A stretch of DNA of 64,000 nucleotides from Campylobacter suis (GTDB lineage: Bacteria; Campylobacterota; Campylobacteria; Campylobacterales; Campylobacteraceae): NCBI RefSeq assembly GCF_905120475.1, contig NZ_CAJHOE010000001.1:857932-921931 (forward strand), read 5' to 3'. The notes beneath the pieces are model-generated. The model was not told the DNA's origin. It saw only the letters and a list, made by a program, of their open reading frames with translations, and did not search any database. Below are positions 45,362 through 55,333 of this stretch, one piece after another. The first letter of the stretch is position 1, and every line of letters starts with the position of its first letter. The position numbers and the translations under genes were made by a program.

Positions 45362-47697
45362 CTTAATCCTATATTTAAATCACGCTTTAAAGCATCTAAG
45401 ATTTTATCCATAAATGCTGCTACTTCGCTATCTTCTAGTGTTTTTTCAATATCTTGAAACACAAATTTTACACCCACGCTTGCATTTGAGCCAAGGTCGG
45501 CTGAGCGATAGATATCAACTGGAGCAAATTCCTTAAGCTGAGTGATGTTTAACGACTTTATACACTCTGAAATTTTAGCAAAGCAAAGTCCATCAGGCAC
45601 TATCAAGCTAAGATCTCGCAAAATACTAGGAAATTTCGAGTAAGGCTTTGCCTTAATGCACTCATCTTTAAGACTATCAAAATTTATCTCACACAGATAA
45701 GTTTTAGGCAAATCTCTTGCATTCTCAAAGCTAATATGCACCCTACCAACATATCCCACATCAATGCCATCTTTAATAATCCTAGCTTGCTCAAACGGAC
45801 TAAGATATGAAATTTCATCGCTTGGCTTTAGGCTAAACTCACCTATGGCATTTTGCACAGCACTTACAAAACTTATGAAATCAACATCCTCAGGCTTTGC
45901 TCCGCTTAAAAGGGTTGGCTCTGACTTTAGTCCACTCATCACAAAGCCTATCCTATGGCTTTGTTTGCCGTTTTCACTGAAAACTTCACCATACTCAAAG
46001 AGTTTGACTGATTTTTTAGAATTTTTTATATTTTTCTCGCACGAGCTTAAAAGATGGTTTGCAAGCGTCGGTCTTAGCATATTTAGCTCTGCGTTTATTG
46101 GGTTTAAAATTTGAGTTTTGCACGGTACAAAGCCAAGATCTAAAAGCTCTTGTGAGTTGTCAAACACATAATGCACGCTTTCAAAAAAGCCCGCTCCAGC
46201 TGCACGGCGACGCAGATTTAGGGCAAATTTATATGACTTATAGGTATCGTTTATGCGATTTTCTTCGCTAAATTTTAAAGGTTTTGATGCTATGTTATCA
46301 ATGCCAACTATACGCACAATCTCTTCACAAACATCGTGGGTATTTAGTATGTCGTGGCGGAAAAATGGCACTTTGACATTAAATGTTTCAGACTCTTGGT
46401 TAAAATTTATCTCAAAACCAAGCTTTTTAAGTATGCGTAAAATTTCAGCCCTAGTTATCTCTTGACCAACCATACGGCTGATATCTGCGGTAGAAAAGCT
46501 AAGCATAGTCTGCTCTTTTTTGATAGCAGTGCCAGAAGCTCCAGCATAAAGCCTAAGCTCTTTAAATGTGCAAAGCCGCTTAAAAAGATAGTCCATACCA
46601 TAGCTAAGCGTAGGCTCGCTACCTCGGCTAGCTCGGCTAGCACGGTAAAGATGTTCATCTCGTGGCATATTTTTATCCAACGCAACACTTTCAGCAACCA
46701 CATCAGGCTCGCTGTAATTAGCCTCGATGATAACAAGCTTTGAGCTATCGTCAATCTTTGCAACATCATCTTGATAAATGCCAGCAACGCTTAAAATTTT
46801 ACCATTTGAGCTTACTATGCTTTGCGAAAACTCTCCCTTTTTTATTTCAAAACTAACTCGCTCATCACTTTGAAGTTTTGCAAAGTCATACGCTCTAAAT
46901 AGCACTCCAGTGCTGTAGGTAGCGTATTCTAACACTCTTTCAAGAGGGCTTGTTTTTTCACATTCTATTAGCGCAAGGCGAAGTTTTGTTAGTAAATTTT
47001 CACTCATTTGTCCCTTTAGTTCGACAGCCTTGTATAAAAATGAGCTTTTTAGCCCCTCATCTGTCTTTAAGGCAACTATACGACCTATGCCAGGCAAATT
47101 TTCAGGCTCATCGTATCTGGAATTTTCTTTTAAATTTAGATCAAAAGCCACGCAAAGATCGCGCGCTATGCCGTTTATGCTCTGGCAGTCCCCCCTGTTA
47201 GCAGTCACATCTACTTCGATAATCACATCATTAAAAGCCTCAAATTCACTCAAACTCTTGCCAAGCTTAAGCTCTCCGATACTATCATCAAGAACCATAA
47301 TTCCGTCATTTATCTTTACTAATCCAAGCTCTGTTGAGCTGCATATCATGCCACAGCTCTCAACTCCGCGAAGCTTTGCCTTTTTTATCTCAAGCCCATT
47401 TGGCATAGTCGTTCCAACAAGTGCAACTGCAACAAACTGCCCCGACTCAACATTTTTTGCTCCACAAACTATCTGTAAAGTCTCGCTACCAACATCAACA
47501 TCACAAACATTTAACTTATCCGCATCTGGGTGTTTTTGCTTGCTTTTTACATAACCAATAACTATGGTTTTTGGGATTTTTATCTCTTTGTAGCTATCAA
47601 CCTCAAGCCCGATAGAATTTAAAGTCTTTGAAATTTCCTCACCACTAATCGCACTTAAGTCGATGTATTCGTTTAACCAATGTTTTGATATTATCAT
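45358..47697 (-). CDS. pheT: Phenylalanyl-tRNA synthetase beta subunit
   Basis: This is the beta chain of the alpha2-beta2 enzyme that charges tRNA-Phe. At 779 residues it has the normal bacterial length. Domains in order are an N-terminal tRNA-binding/OB region ([20 protein letters not shown]), B3/B4 editing domain, B5 DNA-binding-like domain (around [20 protein letters not shown]), catalytic-like core and a C-terminal anticodon-binding FDX-ACB domain ([19 protein letters not shown]). It overlaps both pheS and aroA by four bases, so translation is coupled. Confidence 0.97.
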   Translation of the reverse strand: MIISKHWLNEYIDLSAISGEEISKTLNSIGLEVDSYKEIKIPKTIVIGYVKSKQKHPDADKLNVCDVDVGSETLQIVCGAKNVESGQFVAVALVGTTMPNGLEIKKAKLRGVESCGMICSSTELGLVKINDGIMVLDDSIGELKLGKSLSEFEAFNDVIIEVDVTANRGDCQSINGIARDLCVAFDLNLKENSRYDEPENLPGIGRIVALKTDEGLKSSFLYKAVELKGQMSENLLTKLRLALIECEKTSPLERVLEYATYSTGVLFRAYDFAKLQSDERVSFEIKKGEFSQSIVSSNGKILSVAGIYQDDVAKIDDSSKLVIIEANYSEPDVVAESVALDKNMPRDEHLYRASRASRGSEPTLSYGMDYLFKRLCTFKELRLYAGASGTAIKKEQTMLSFSTADISRMVGQEITRAEILRILKKLGFEINFNQESETFNVKVPFFRHDILNTHDVCEEIVRIVGIDNIASKPLKFSEENRINDTYKSYKFALNLRRRAAGAGFFESVHYVFDNSQELLDLGFVPCKTQILNPINAELNMLRPTLANHLLSSCEKNIKNSKKSVKLFEYGEVFSENGKQSHRIGFVMSGLKSEPTLLSGAKPEDVDFISFVSAVQNAIGEFSLKPSDEISYLSPFEQARIIKDGIDVGYVGRVHISFENARDLPKTYLCEINFDSLKDECIKAKPYSKFPSILRDLSLIVPDGLCFAKISECIKSLNITQLKEFAPVDIYRSADLGSNASVGVKFVFQDIEKTLEDSEVAAFMDKILDALKRDLNIGLR

Positions 47698-48686
47698 TTA
47701 AATTGCTCCAATAATCTTAAATCTCCCTCAAAAAGCGAACGCAAGTCTGGTACCCTATGAAGCAACATAGCAAACCGCTCCACTCCAAGCCCAAAAGCAT
47801 AACCACTTACATCCTTATAGCCAACCGCTTTAAATACATTTGGATCAACTACGCCACATCCCAAAACTTCAAGCCATGTTGTATGTTTGCACACTCTACA
47901 TCCCTCGCCATGGCAGAAAATACAGCTTATATCAACCTCAGCACTAGGCTCTGTAAATGGGAAAAAACTAGGGCGAAATCGCACTTTTACATCGCCAAAC
48001 ATATGTTTTAAAAAACCCTCTAGCATGCTTTTTAAATTTGCAAAACTTACACCATCGCCTTGCTCCACAACAAGACCCTCAACTTGATGAAACATCGGTG
48101 TATGCGTTAGATCCATATCACGACGAAAAACTGTTCCAGGCGCTATCATACGAATAGGTGGCTTTGAGTTTAGCATTTTGCGAATTTGAACCGGGCTTGT
48201 ATGTGTCCTTAAAAGTCTGTTGTCATTTAGATAAAAAGTATCTTGCATGGCACGGGCTGGATGGTATTTTGGCAAATTGAGAGCCTCAAAATTATGAAAG
48301 TCATCTTCAATAAGCGGACCAGTTTCTAAGGAGAAATTTTGAGATACAAAATACTCAATTATCCCATCCATAACATCCATAACAGGGTGTAAAGCACCAG
48401 TTGCAACAGGCTCATTAAATAGCGTTATGTCAATCGCATCTTTTTTCATTTTCAACTCTTGTTCGCCCTTTAAAAGCCCAGACTTTCTGCTCTCTAAAAG
48501 TTCACTAAGCTCATCTCTGCTAGCATTTAACTTAGCTGCGAAGCTCTTTTTTTCATCCTCGCCCATATCTTTTAAAAGTGCAAACTGTGAAGTCAAAACG
48601 CCCTTTTTGCCAAAAATTTCAACCCTGAGTTTTTCAAGCTCCGCAAGCTCTTTACAAGCTTGGATTTTATCTACATACTCTTGCAA
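47694..48686 (-). CDS. pheS: Phenylalanyl-tRNA synthetase alpha subunit
   Basis: The catalytic alpha chain has 330 residues from the TTG at 48686. That start is chosen because AAAGGTGGG lies four bases upstream and because the protein then begins [20 protein letters not shown], as related proteins do; an ATG 54 bases upstream would add a Lys/Asn-rich stretch with no counterpart. Class II motifs are visible: motif 2 [20 protein letters not shown] and motif 3 [10 protein letters not shown]. Two CxxC-type pairs ([14 protein letters not shown]) suggest a small zinc site in the C-terminal half. It is the first gene of pheS-pheT-aroA-ispH. Confidence 0.95.
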   Translation of the reverse strand: MQEYVDKIQACKELAELEKLRVEIFGKKGVLTSQFALLKDMGEDEKKSFAAKLNASRDELSELLESRKSGLLKGEQELKMKKDAIDITLFNEPVATGALHPVMDVMDGIIEYFVSQNFSLETGPLIEDDFHNFEALNLPKYHPARAMQDTFYLNDNRLLRTHTSPVQIRKMLNSKPPIRMIAPGTVFRRDMDLTHTPMFHQVEGLVVEQGDGVSFANLKSMLEGFLKHMFGDVKVRFRPSFFPFTEPSAEVDISCIFCHGEGCRVCKHTTWLEVLGCGVVDPNVFKAVGYKDVSGYAFGLGVERFAMLLHRVPDLRSLFEGDLRLLEQFK

Positions 48687-48761
48687 TTTCCCACCTTTGT
48701 AATTTTTGTTAGATTTTAGTAAAATTTTATTAAAAAGCACATAAAATTAAGCACGCTTTGA

Positions 48762-48767
48762 TATAAT
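48762..48767 (+). promoter_or_regulatory. -10 box of HIT-family gene
   Basis: TATAAT 22 bases before the ATG at 48790, in the short divergent region shared with pheS. An AAAGGAG ribosome site follows. Confidence 0.6.
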
Positions 48768-48789
48768 TACCAAAAACAAAGGAGCAAAA

Positions 48790-49143
48790 ATGACAATTTT
48801 TGAAAAGATAGTAGCTGGCGAGATACCTTGCAATAAGGTTTTAGAAAATGACAAATTTCTAGCCTTTCATGACATAAATCCCAAGGCACCGATACATATA
48901 CTCATAATCCCAAAAAAACACTTTGAAAATATCCAAGAGATGGATCCAGCTCTTATGGGCGAGATGTTAAGCTTTATACAAAGTGTAGCAAGGCTTATGG
49001 GTGTTGATAAGAGTGGTTATAGACTTGTGACAAACTGTGGCGAAAACGGCGGTCAGGAGGTTATGCACTTGCATTTTCATATGTTAGGCGGGGCAAAACT
49101 TGGCTGGACAGATGCTGCACCAAACCCACAGAGCACATTTTAA
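48790..49143 (+). CDS. HIT-family nucleotide-binding hydrolase
   Basis: A 117-residue histidine-triad protein of the HINT branch. The active site is HLHFHMLGG near the C-terminus, and the N-terminal FEKIVAGEIPCNKVLENDKF and HILIIPKKHF are typical. Family members hydrolyse adenosine 5'-phosphoramidates and acyl-adenylates such as aminoacyl-AMP, which fits its conserved place beside pheS. It is cytoplasmic and transcribed alone, ending at a terminator at 49156. Confidence 0.95.
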   Translation: MTIFEKIVAGEIPCNKVLENDKFLAFHDINPKAPIHILIIPKKHFENIQEMDPALMGEMLSFIQSVARLMGVDKSGYRLVTNCGENGGQEVMHLHFHMLGGAKLGWTDAAPNPQSTF

Positions 49144-49155
49144 TAACACAAATTT

Positions 49156-49177
49156 AAAGGGCTAATATGCCCTTTTT
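49156..49177 (+). terminator. Terminator after HIT gene
   Basis: AAAGGGC and GCCCTTT with a six-base loop (TAATAT), followed by Ts: a compact intrinsic terminator 12 bases after the stop codon. Confidence 0.78.
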
Positions 49178-49234
49178 ACTCTTCAAATATCTTTTTTGCA
49201 TAAATTTTGTTTAGTCACAAAACCTTTAATAAGT

Positions 49235-49240
49235 TATAAT
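49235..49240 (+). promoter_or_regulatory. -10 box of flavodoxin gene
   Basis: A TATAAT preceded by AAG and T-rich sequence, 65 bases before the flavodoxin ATG. Confidence 0.5.
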
Positions 49241-49305
49241 TTTATTACATTTTCAGCTATTATAAGTAAAATTTCATATCAAAAAACTAAATCAAAAGGA
49301 ACAAA

Positions 49306-49797
49306 ATGGCAAAAACTGGCATATTTTATGCAACTGGCAAGGGTTTTACAAAAACTGCATGCGAAATTTTAGCAAGCGAGCTTGGTGGGGCAGAAATTTT
49401 TGATATAGAAAACACTGATGTGGCAAAAATTTCTAGGTTTGAGCTTATCATCTTAGCTAGCTCTACATACGGCGATGGTGAACTTGCGCCCGCTTGGAAA
49501 GACAAGCTTGATGAGCTTGATGAGCTTGATGAGCTTGATTTTACAGGTAAAAAAGTAGCGCTTCTTGGCGTTGGTAACCGCGAGCGCCATGGTGATCATT
49601 TTGCCGAAAGTATAGTGCATTTTCTACCAAAGATCAAAAACGCAACGCTAGTTGGCAAAGACAGAAGCGACTACACAGGCTTTAACGCCTCTTTAGCACG
49701 CGAAGCAAACGGCGAGTTTATCGGTCTTGTGCTAGATATAAAGGGCGATGAAGAGTATGCAAAACGCATAAGTGCTTGGGCTAAAAAGCTAGCATAG
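49306..49797 (+). CDS. fldA: Flavodoxin
   Basis: This 163-residue FMN electron carrier in Campylobacter and Helicobacter typically takes electrons from pyruvate and 2-oxoglutarate:acceptor oxidoreductases. The phosphate-binding loop is FYATGKGFTKTA, and the isoalloxazine contacts are ASSTYGDGELAPAWKD and LGVGNRERHGDHF. In place of the usual short helix after W-K-D-K-L there is a DEL-DEL-DEL stretch made by a 9-base tandem repeat (see 49501-49536). An AAAGGAAC site precedes the ATG. The gene is monocistronic. Confidence 0.93.
   Translation: MAKTGIFYATGKGFTKTACEILASELGGAEIFDIENTDVAKISRFELIILASSTYGDGELAPAWKDKLDELDELDELDFTGKKVALLGVGNRERHGDHFAESIVHFLPKIKNATLVGKDRSDYTGFNASLAREANGEFIGLVLDIKGDEEYAKRISAWAKKLA
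49501..49536 (+). repeat. 9-base tandem repeat in flavodoxin gene
   Basis: Three perfect copies of GATGAGCTT (49510-49536) preceded by one degenerate copy (GACAAGCTT). The unit is in frame and encodes Asp-Glu-Leu, so copy-number change would alter the length of an acidic loop in steps of three residues without breaking the frame. Confidence 0.9.
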
Positions 49798-49807
49798 GCA
49801 TAAAAAT

Positions 49808-49833
49808 CTAAGCGAGTGATTTTGCTCGCTTAG
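49808..49833. terminator. Terminator hairpin between fldA and argH
   Basis: CTAAGCGAG and CTCGCTTAG form a nine-base perfect stem with an eight-base loop, 10 bases after the flavodoxin stop. It probably serves fldA and perhaps the convergent argH. The T run is weak. Confidence 0.62.
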
Positions 49834-49899
49834 GTTATAAAATTTTGTGGCGTTGATAGCTAGGCTAACACCACGCAAAAGCAAATATTGCAAAAGCTA

Positions 49900-51288
49900 C
49901 TACTTAAGCACTTCCAGCCACGCTTTTATATCATCTATCTGCGCTTTTACACTTACATTTGCGGTGCCGCCTTTAGAGGTTCTAGCCTCTTTTGATGCGT
50001 TTAGATCAAGGAATTTCACAGCATTTTCATCAAGATTTTCATCCACACTTCTTAACTGCTCGCCGTCTAGCTCGCTAAGATCCACGCCCAAGCTCTCAGC
50101 CTTTGCGACCGCCTTACCCGTTATAAAGTGCGCCTCACGAAACGCAACATTTTTCTCGCGCACTAAATAATCAGCAAGATCAGTCGCACTCAAATGCCCT
50201 CTTTTTGTCGCACTTAGCATATTTTCTTTATTAAATTTAGCCGTTTTTATCATCTCATTTAAAATTTCAACCGAAGCAAGCGCCGTCGCCACGCTATCAA
50301 AAACACCTTCCTTATCCTCTTGCATATCTTTATTATACGCAAGTGGCAAGCCCTTCATCGTGGTTAAAAGCGCGATTAGATTACCATTTACGCGTCCCGT
50401 TTTACCGCGAATAAGCTCGGCTACATCGGGATTTTTCTTCTGTGGCATTATAGAGCTTCCTGTCGAGTAGGCATCGCTAATGCTTACAAAGCCAAACTCA
50501 CTACTACTCCAAATAATCAGCTCCTCGCAAAGCCTTGAAGCGTGCATCATCAAAACACTAATGTTAAATAAAATCTCCAGCGCAAAATCACGGTCAGACA
50601 CGCTATCCATCGCATTTTGCGTAACACCAGCAAAACCAAGCTCGCGTGCCACCATCTCGCGGTCTATCTTGTGAGGCGTGCCAGCAAGGGCGGCTGAGCC
50701 AAGCGGGCTAAGGTTGTTTCGCTCATAAGAGCTAGCAAATCTTTCAAAATCGCGCTTAAACATAAACGCATAAGCCATCAAATGATAAGCAAGACTTACA
50801 GGCTGAGCGTGCTGAAGGTGCGTAAAGCCTGGCATTAGAGTATCTAGGTGCTTGCTAGATAGGCTAGTCAGAGTGGCGACAAGCTCTTTAACTTTTTTTA
50901 AAATTTCTTGGTTTTTCTCTAAAACATAAAGGCGAAAATCAAGTGCAACCTGATCATTTCGGCTTCGTGCGGTATGAAGCCTGCCTCCAAGCTCCTTGCC
51001 GATGATTTCGCTCAGGCGCTTTTCCACACTCATATGAATGTCTTCATCCTCTATCTTAAACTCAAACTCACCGCGCCTTATCTCATCTAGCACTCTATCA
51101 AGCCCGTCTATGATCTTCTCACTCTCATCTTTACCTATAATGCCCTGTGCTCCTAGCATTTTAGCGTGTGCTTTGCTACCTTTTATATCTTGCTCAAATA
51201 AATTTTTATCAAAGCCGATTGACGCGTTAAATTCCTCCAAAAGCTTCGCACTCACCTCGCTAAATCTACCTTCCCACATCTTTTTCAT
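49900..51288 (-). CDS. argH: Argininosuccinate lyase
   Basis: This enzyme carries out the last step of arginine biosynthesis, splitting argininosuccinate to arginine and fumarate. The protein has 462 residues of the fumarase/aspartase superfamily. The signature loop with the catalytic Ser is [16 protein letters not shown]. Other blocks are [16 protein letters not shown] and [18 protein letters not shown]. It begins [11 protein letters not shown]. The gene appears to be alone, with a 54-base gap to the AraC-family gene upstream. Confidence 0.98.
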   Translation of the reverse strand: MKKMWEGRFSEVSAKLLEEFNASIGFDKNLFEQDIKGSKAHAKMLGAQGIIGKDESEKIIDGLDRVLDEIRRGEFEFKIEDEDIHMSVEKRLSEIIGKELGGRLHTARSRNDQVALDFRLYVLEKNQEILKKVKELVATLTSLSSKHLDTLMPGFTHLQHAQPVSLAYHLMAYAFMFKRDFERFASSYERNNLSPLGSAALAGTPHKIDREMVARELGFAGVTQNAMDSVSDRDFALEILFNISVLMMHASRLCEELIIWSSSEFGFVSISDAYSTGSSIMPQKKNPDVAELIRGKTGRVNGNLIALLTTMKGLPLAYNKDMQEDKEGVFDSVATALASVEILNEMIKTAKFNKENMLSATKRGHLSATDLADYLVREKNVAFREAHFITGKAVAKAESLGVDLSELDGEQLRSVDENLDENAVKFLDLNASKEARTSKGGTANVSVKAQIDDIKAWLEVLK

Positions 51289-51342
51289 AATATTTCCTTT
51301 TTGTTTTTTATTTTCATTAATTTTATAAAATCTAGCTTAAAT

Positions 51343-52248
51343 TTAAGCAAGGCTAGAGCTTAAAATTTTGCAATCTTGCTTTGGCGAAACACCAAACATA
51401 CGTGAATACTCACGGCTAAACTGCGACGCACTCTCATATCCCACATCATAGGCAACTTGCGATACACTGCCCTTTTGCATGCAAAGTAAATTTCTAGCCT
51501 CTTCAAGGCGTATTTTTTTCTGAAATGCAAGCGGAGATAGTGATGTTATCATCTTAAAATGCTGATAAAATGAGCTTTCGCTCATGTCGCAATCCTTTGC
51601 AAGCTCTTTGACACTAAGTTTATCACTAAAGTTTTGTTTTATCAAGCTTACAGCTTGACTTATTTTATTTGCACTACTTCCTTTATAGGCAAAATCCCTC
51701 AAAAATGCCCCACTTTTCTCACAAGTAACCAGCAAATAAAGTATCTCTTTTTTAACCAACTCTGCAAGAAATTTTACGCTTTTTTGTGGCTTTTTTAGCA
51801 ACAATACAAGTCTTAAAACTGGCTCTAAAAGCTCATCGTTTAGCTCAGATAAAAACAGACCTTTTTGGTTTTTTTGCAAAATTTTATAATCTAAGTCTAT
51901 ATTTTTTAAAACCTCATAGACCTCTTCTAGGCTAAATTTAAGTGATAAAGAGACATAAGGAACGGCACTTGACGCTCTTGTAAGGCTAACATTAAGCGGA
52001 ATGTGAGTAGGAGTTAAAAGATAGGTGTTTTCGTTATACTCAAACATCCGATCATCAAAGCTAACGGACTTTGCACCTTGTAAGATTATGCAAATAGAAG
52101 GCTCGTGAATCGTGCTTATCATGCTATGGGTTTTGTCGCTTATATAAAAGTTAAGATTTTTTATATCTGAGTTTATAAGCCCGCCTAATCTGTATCTTGT
52201 TAGCAAAAATTCCTTAACCTGCTCTTTAAGCTTTTTAACTTCACTCAT
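51343..52248 (-). CDS. AraC-family transcriptional regulator
   Basis: A 301-residue regulator. The N-terminal part (about 20-175) is of the AraC_N type seen in YqhC-like regulators (STIHEPSICIILQGAKSV, YNENTYLLTPTHIPL). The C-terminal double helix-turn-helix is at about 195-295 (LSVKELAKDCDMSESSFYQH, GSVSQVAYDVGYESASQFSR). The inducer is unknown; in related regulators it is a small reactive aldehyde or organic compound. A TATAAT at 52277-52282 precedes the gene and sits between the two arms of an inverted repeat, which hints at autoregulation. No obvious target gene is adjacent apart from argH downstream. Confidence 0.9.
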   Translation of the reverse strand: MSEVKKLKEQVKEFLLTRYRLGGLINSDIKNLNFYISDKTHSMISTIHEPSICIILQGAKSVSFDDRMFEYNENTYLLTPTHIPLNVSLTRASSAVPYVSLSLKFSLEEVYEVLKNIDLDYKILQKNQKGLFLSELNDELLEPVLRLVLLLKKPQKSVKFLAELVKKEILYLLVTCEKSGAFLRDFAYKGSSANKISQAVSLIKQNFSDKLSVKELAKDCDMSESSFYQHFKMITSLSPLAFQKKIRLEEARNLLCMQKGSVSQVAYDVGYESASQFSREYSRMFGVSPKQDCKILSSSLA

Positions 52249-52251
52249 TTT

Positions 52252-52318
52252 TTTATGCCCTTTTTAGGTTTTAAATATTATAGCTAAAATTTTTAAATTT
52301 TGGAGTATTGGGCATAAA
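52252..52318 (-). promoter_or_regulatory. AraC-gene promoter flanked by inverted 9-mers
   Basis: TTTATGCCC at 52252-52260 and its reverse complement GGGCATAAA at 52310-52318 flank a minus-strand TATAAT at 52277-52282, just upstream of the AraC-family gene. The arms could be operator half-sites or only a loose hairpin; no experiment or comparison supports either yet. Confidence 0.4.
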
Positions 52319-52356
52319 ATTAGCCATAATGCAATTTGGCTACGAAAAAATATAAA

Positions 52357-52902
52357 CTATTTTTGCTTTATGCCAAACATCTCGCAAAGCGCAACGCAAA
52401 AATCGTCCAAAAAATACCCAAGAGCCTTATAAAACTCACTTTGAGCATTTTGACTAATATCTTTTGCCGCTATTGTTGCGTAGGGCAAAAAATATGCCGT
52501 TAAAAAGCGTATCAAAAATTTACCATTTTGCTCGTCAAGCTCTTTTTTTAAGACGCTTGCTATGAGTAAAAGTTGGTTTGATAATGAGTCTATCTCACCA
52601 AATTTTGGCTCAAATTTACACGCTTCGTAAAACTTAGTCAGATCCTCATTTGCACCATTTATATAGTGACTTACTCTTAGAAATTTACCTAAATGTATAA
52701 AGTCATCGCTAATTATAGCAACACTCTCGCCAGCTAAAAATTTAGAAAAATGCCTACTTCCAAGAACATTTGCTTCACTATCTCTTTGAATCAGCCAGCT
52801 ATTACTTTTTCTAAATTTCATAGCATCGGTTATGTCTGGTGCTGAGTTAAAATTTTTTGCAAGAACGAGTGAAATTACGCCGTAAAGCTCTCCAACTCTC
52901 AT
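52357..52902 (-). CDS. TorD/DmsD-like redox-enzyme maturation chaperone
   Basis: A 181-residue, mainly helical cytoplasmic protein. The C-terminal half, with GKFLIRFLTAYFLPYATIAA followed by SQNAQSEFYKALGYFLDDFC, follows the pattern of TorD-family chaperones (a Q-x-FL-xx-HL-x-P-W helix, then A-x-x-x-FY-xx-L-xx-L). The N-terminal LYGVISLVLAKN also fits. Such proteins bind Tat signals of molybdoenzymes and guard cofactor insertion. The DMSO/TMAO-type reductase at 38142-40685 is one possible client, though it is over 11 kb away; formate dehydrogenase is another. No molybdoenzyme gene is adjacent. The assignment rests on pattern similarity only. Confidence 0.6.
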   Translation of the reverse strand: MRVGELYGVISLVLAKNFNSAPDITDAMKFRKSNSWLIQRDSEANVLGSRHFSKFLAGESVAIISDDFIHLGKFLRVSHYINGANEDLTKFYEACKFEPKFGEIDSLSNQLLLIASVLKKELDEQNGKFLIRFLTAYFLPYATIAAKDISQNAQSEFYKALGYFLDDFCVALCEMFGIKQK

Positions 52903-52958
52903 CGTATTCCTTTAAATTTTTGCAAAATTATAGCTATTTTTGCTGAATTTTTGCCGTT

Positions 52959-55130
52959 TTAAAGTTTTAAAAAGCGAAGCCTCAGCGAATTTAGCACAAC
53001 CGTCACAGAGCTAAAACACATAGCCAAAGCTCCATAAACTGGATTTAAAAGCACGCCAAACATTGGATAAAGAACCCCTGCAGCGACTGGGATACAGATG
53101 ATATTATAGATAAATGCCCAAAAAAGATTCTCTTTTATCGTTCTTATGGTGCTTTTTCCAAGCTTTAAAGAGCTTAAAACGCCTTGTAGGTCGTTTTTAA
53201 TAAGAACGATATCTCCAGCAGCCTTTGCTATGTCTGAGCCCGAGTTCATCGCTATGCCAACATCAGCAGACTTTAAAGATGGCGAGTCATTTATGCCGTC
53301 TCCAACAAAAAGAACCCTACCCTCTTTGCTAAATTTACTGATAACTTCGTGTTTTTCATGCGGCATAGCGTTTGCGTAGGTTTTATCAACACCAAGCTTC
53401 AAGCCAACAGAGCTCACTACATTTTCATTATCCCCAGAGAGCATGACAGTAGTTACGCCATATGCTTTAAGTTGTGATATAACACTCTTGCTCTCATCTC
53501 TAATCTCATCACTTATGCTTATAAAACCAACAAATTTATCATTTATAGCGCAAAGTACAACACCACTTCCGCCACTTGTAGCAGCTAAAATTTGTGCCCT
53601 TTGCTCATCGCTTAAAGCAATATTATTTTGTGTTAAAAGTTTTTCGTTGCCAACTAATATAAGCCCGCTTTCATCTTTATAGCTAATACCCTGACCTACG
53701 ATGTTGCTAAACTCACCACTAGCAGCTCTTACTCTTTGGTAGTTTTGCTCGGCAAATTTCACAACAGCTTTTGATATAGGATGCTCGCTAAGTGCCTCAA
53801 TACTTGCTATTTGCATAAATTCAGGGACGCTTAAAGTGTGACTTGCTACGCTTATTTGAGCCTTACTAAGTGTACCAGTCTTATCAAAAACTGCGAATTT
53901 AACATCTTTTATAAGCTCTAAGACCTCGGGATTTTTAATCAAAATTCCGCTTTTAGCCCCGCATGCAAGCGCAGAGATTATGCCTATTGGAGTCGCAAGT
54001 CCAAGTGCGCATGGGCAAGAGATTATCAGCACGCAAATCGCACTTGATATAGCATATGATAAATGTGCGCCCATAAAAAACCAAACTAAAAAAGTAAGCA
54101 CAGCTATAGCAACTACACTTGGGACAAAGATATTTGCGACCCTATCAGCAAGACGCGAGATAGGCATCTTTTTTGCACTTGCGTCATTTAAAAGTATGAC
54201 GATTTGAGAAAGCAGGGTTTGTGCTGCTTTTTTCTCTACTTTTACGCTTATATAGCCATTTGTGTTTAGCGTCCCAGCAAAAACAACATCCCCCACCTCT
54301 TTATAAACGGGTAAACTCTCGCCAGTAAGCATAGAGGCGTCTATCTCTGCGCCACCTTGCACGATAGTCCCATCTACTGGGACATTAAATCCATTTTTAA
54401 CAACAACTATATCGCCTACATTTAACTCGCTTACACTAACTTCAACATTTTGCCCATCTGGCTTTATGACAAGTGCTGTTTTTGGCGAAAATTTAAGTAA
54501 ATTTTTAATGTAGTCTCCAGCCTTTGCTTTTGAGCGCTCCTCTAAAAATTTACCAAGTAATACAAAGGTAATTATCATAGCTGAGCTTGAAACATACATA
54601 TTATTTAGCTCACTATCAAGAGCATTTGGAAACAAAAACACAAAAAGCGAGTATAAAAATGCACTGCCTGTTCCAAGCGCAACAAGTACATTCATATCGT
54701 AGTTACGGCTCTTTAAGGCAGCTAAAGCGTGGGTAAAAAAGCTCTTACCGCTATAAAACATTACGAGAGCTGCCAAGATAATCATCATAAAAGAGTTTAT
54801 GAAATTTTTTTCGCCAAACATCTCAAAGCCCATGATAGCAACGCTTAAAACTGCACCAAAAGCAAATTTATCACGCAAAGATTTTATATGCTCGCTTCGT
54901 TTTCTCTCAAGCTCATCTATATCTTTTGCGATCTCAAAACCAAGCTTTTTTATCTTTGCTTCAAGCTCTTGCAAGATCTCTGTTCGCTCTATCACAAACT
55001 CTCCACTGGCATTTGCAAAGCTGACATTTGCCTCGCTAACACCTGGTATTTTTAAAGCTGCCTTTTGTATAGAATTTGAGCAGTTTACACAGCTCATGCC
55101 AGCGATATTTAGCTTAACTCGCTCGCTCAT
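52959..55130 (-). CDS. copA: Copper-exporting P1B-type ATPase
   Basis: This inner-membrane pump removes Cu(I) from the cytoplasm. It has 723 residues from the ATG at 55130, which overlaps the copP stop by one base (TGATG). There is one N-terminal heavy-metal domain with GMSCVNC. The membrane metal site is the Cys-Pro-Cys in ISCPCALGLATP. The phosphorylation site is DKTGTL, with the actuator TGES loop, the SEHPIS motif of P1B pumps and the hinge GDGINDSPSLKSADVG. The last membrane helices carry YNIICIPVAAGVLYP and MCFSSVTVVLNSLRLR, which supports copper over zinc or cadmium. It is the third gene of gnat-copP-copA. Confidence 0.95.
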   Translation of the reverse strand: MSERVKLNIAGMSCVNCSNSIQKAALKIPGVSEANVSFANASGEFVIERTEILQELEAKIKKLGFEIAKDIDELERKRSEHIKSLRDKFAFGAVLSVAIMGFEMFGEKNFINSFMMIILAALVMFYSGKSFFTHALAALKSRNYDMNVLVALGTGSAFLYSLFVFLFPNALDSELNNMYVSSSAMIITFVLLGKFLEERSKAKAGDYIKNLLKFSPKTALVIKPDGQNVEVSVSELNVGDIVVVKNGFNVPVDGTIVQGGAEIDASMLTGESLPVYKEVGDVVFAGTLNTNGYISVKVEKKAAQTLLSQIVILLNDASAKKMPISRLADRVANIFVPSVVAIAVLTFLVWFFMGAHLSYAISSAICVLIISCPCALGLATPIGIISALACGAKSGILIKNPEVLELIKDVKFAVFDKTGTLSKAQISVASHTLSVPEFMQIASIEALSEHPISKAVVKFAEQNYQRVRAASGEFSNIVGQGISYKDESGLILVGNEKLLTQNNIALSDEQRAQILAATSGGSGVVLCAINDKFVGFISISDEIRDESKSVISQLKAYGVTTVMLSGDNENVVSSVGLKLGVDKTYANAMPHEKHEVISKFSKEGRVLFVGDGINDSPSLKSADVGIAMNSGSDIAKAAGDIVLIKNDLQGVLSSLKLGKSTIRTIKENLFWAFIYNIICIPVAAGVLYPMFGVLLNPVYGALAMCFSSVTVVLNSLRLRFLKL

Positions 55131-55333
55131 CAAAGCTCTTTTATAACGCTAAATCCAAGATCATCAAGCTCGCTCTTAAAATTTTCAACCCGATCATCTG
55201 AAATTTCCACACTCACAACTCTTGGCTCACAACTTAGATCAACTAAAATAGTTCCAAAATCATCTTCAAGTGCGTTTTTTATGGTGTTTGCACAATTTTG
55301 ACAATGTACATTTGCAACTTCAAATTTTTTCAT
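55130..55333 (-). CDS. copP: Copper chaperone, CopZ/CopP-like
   Basis: A 67-residue heavy-metal-associated domain protein. The metal site is VHCQNCANTI (Cys-x2-Cys), and the fold is the usual beta-alpha-beta-beta-alpha-beta. It should carry Cu(I) to CopA in the cytoplasm. The ATG overlaps the stop of the GNAT gene (ATGA), and an AAAGGAG site lies inside the end of that gene. The stop overlaps the copA start. In this copy His replaces the more usual Met-Thr before the first Cys, a variation seen in Helicobacter-type CopP as I recall. Confidence 0.92.
   Translation of the reverse strand: MKKFEVANVHCQNCANTIKNALEDDFGTILVDLSCEPRVVSVEISDDRVENFKSELDDLGFSVIKEL

Noticed and set aside
47030..47554. 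174-codon plus-strand open frame inside pheT
   Set aside because: Ser/Thr-rich composition is typical of an antisense frame; pheT is certain on the other strand.
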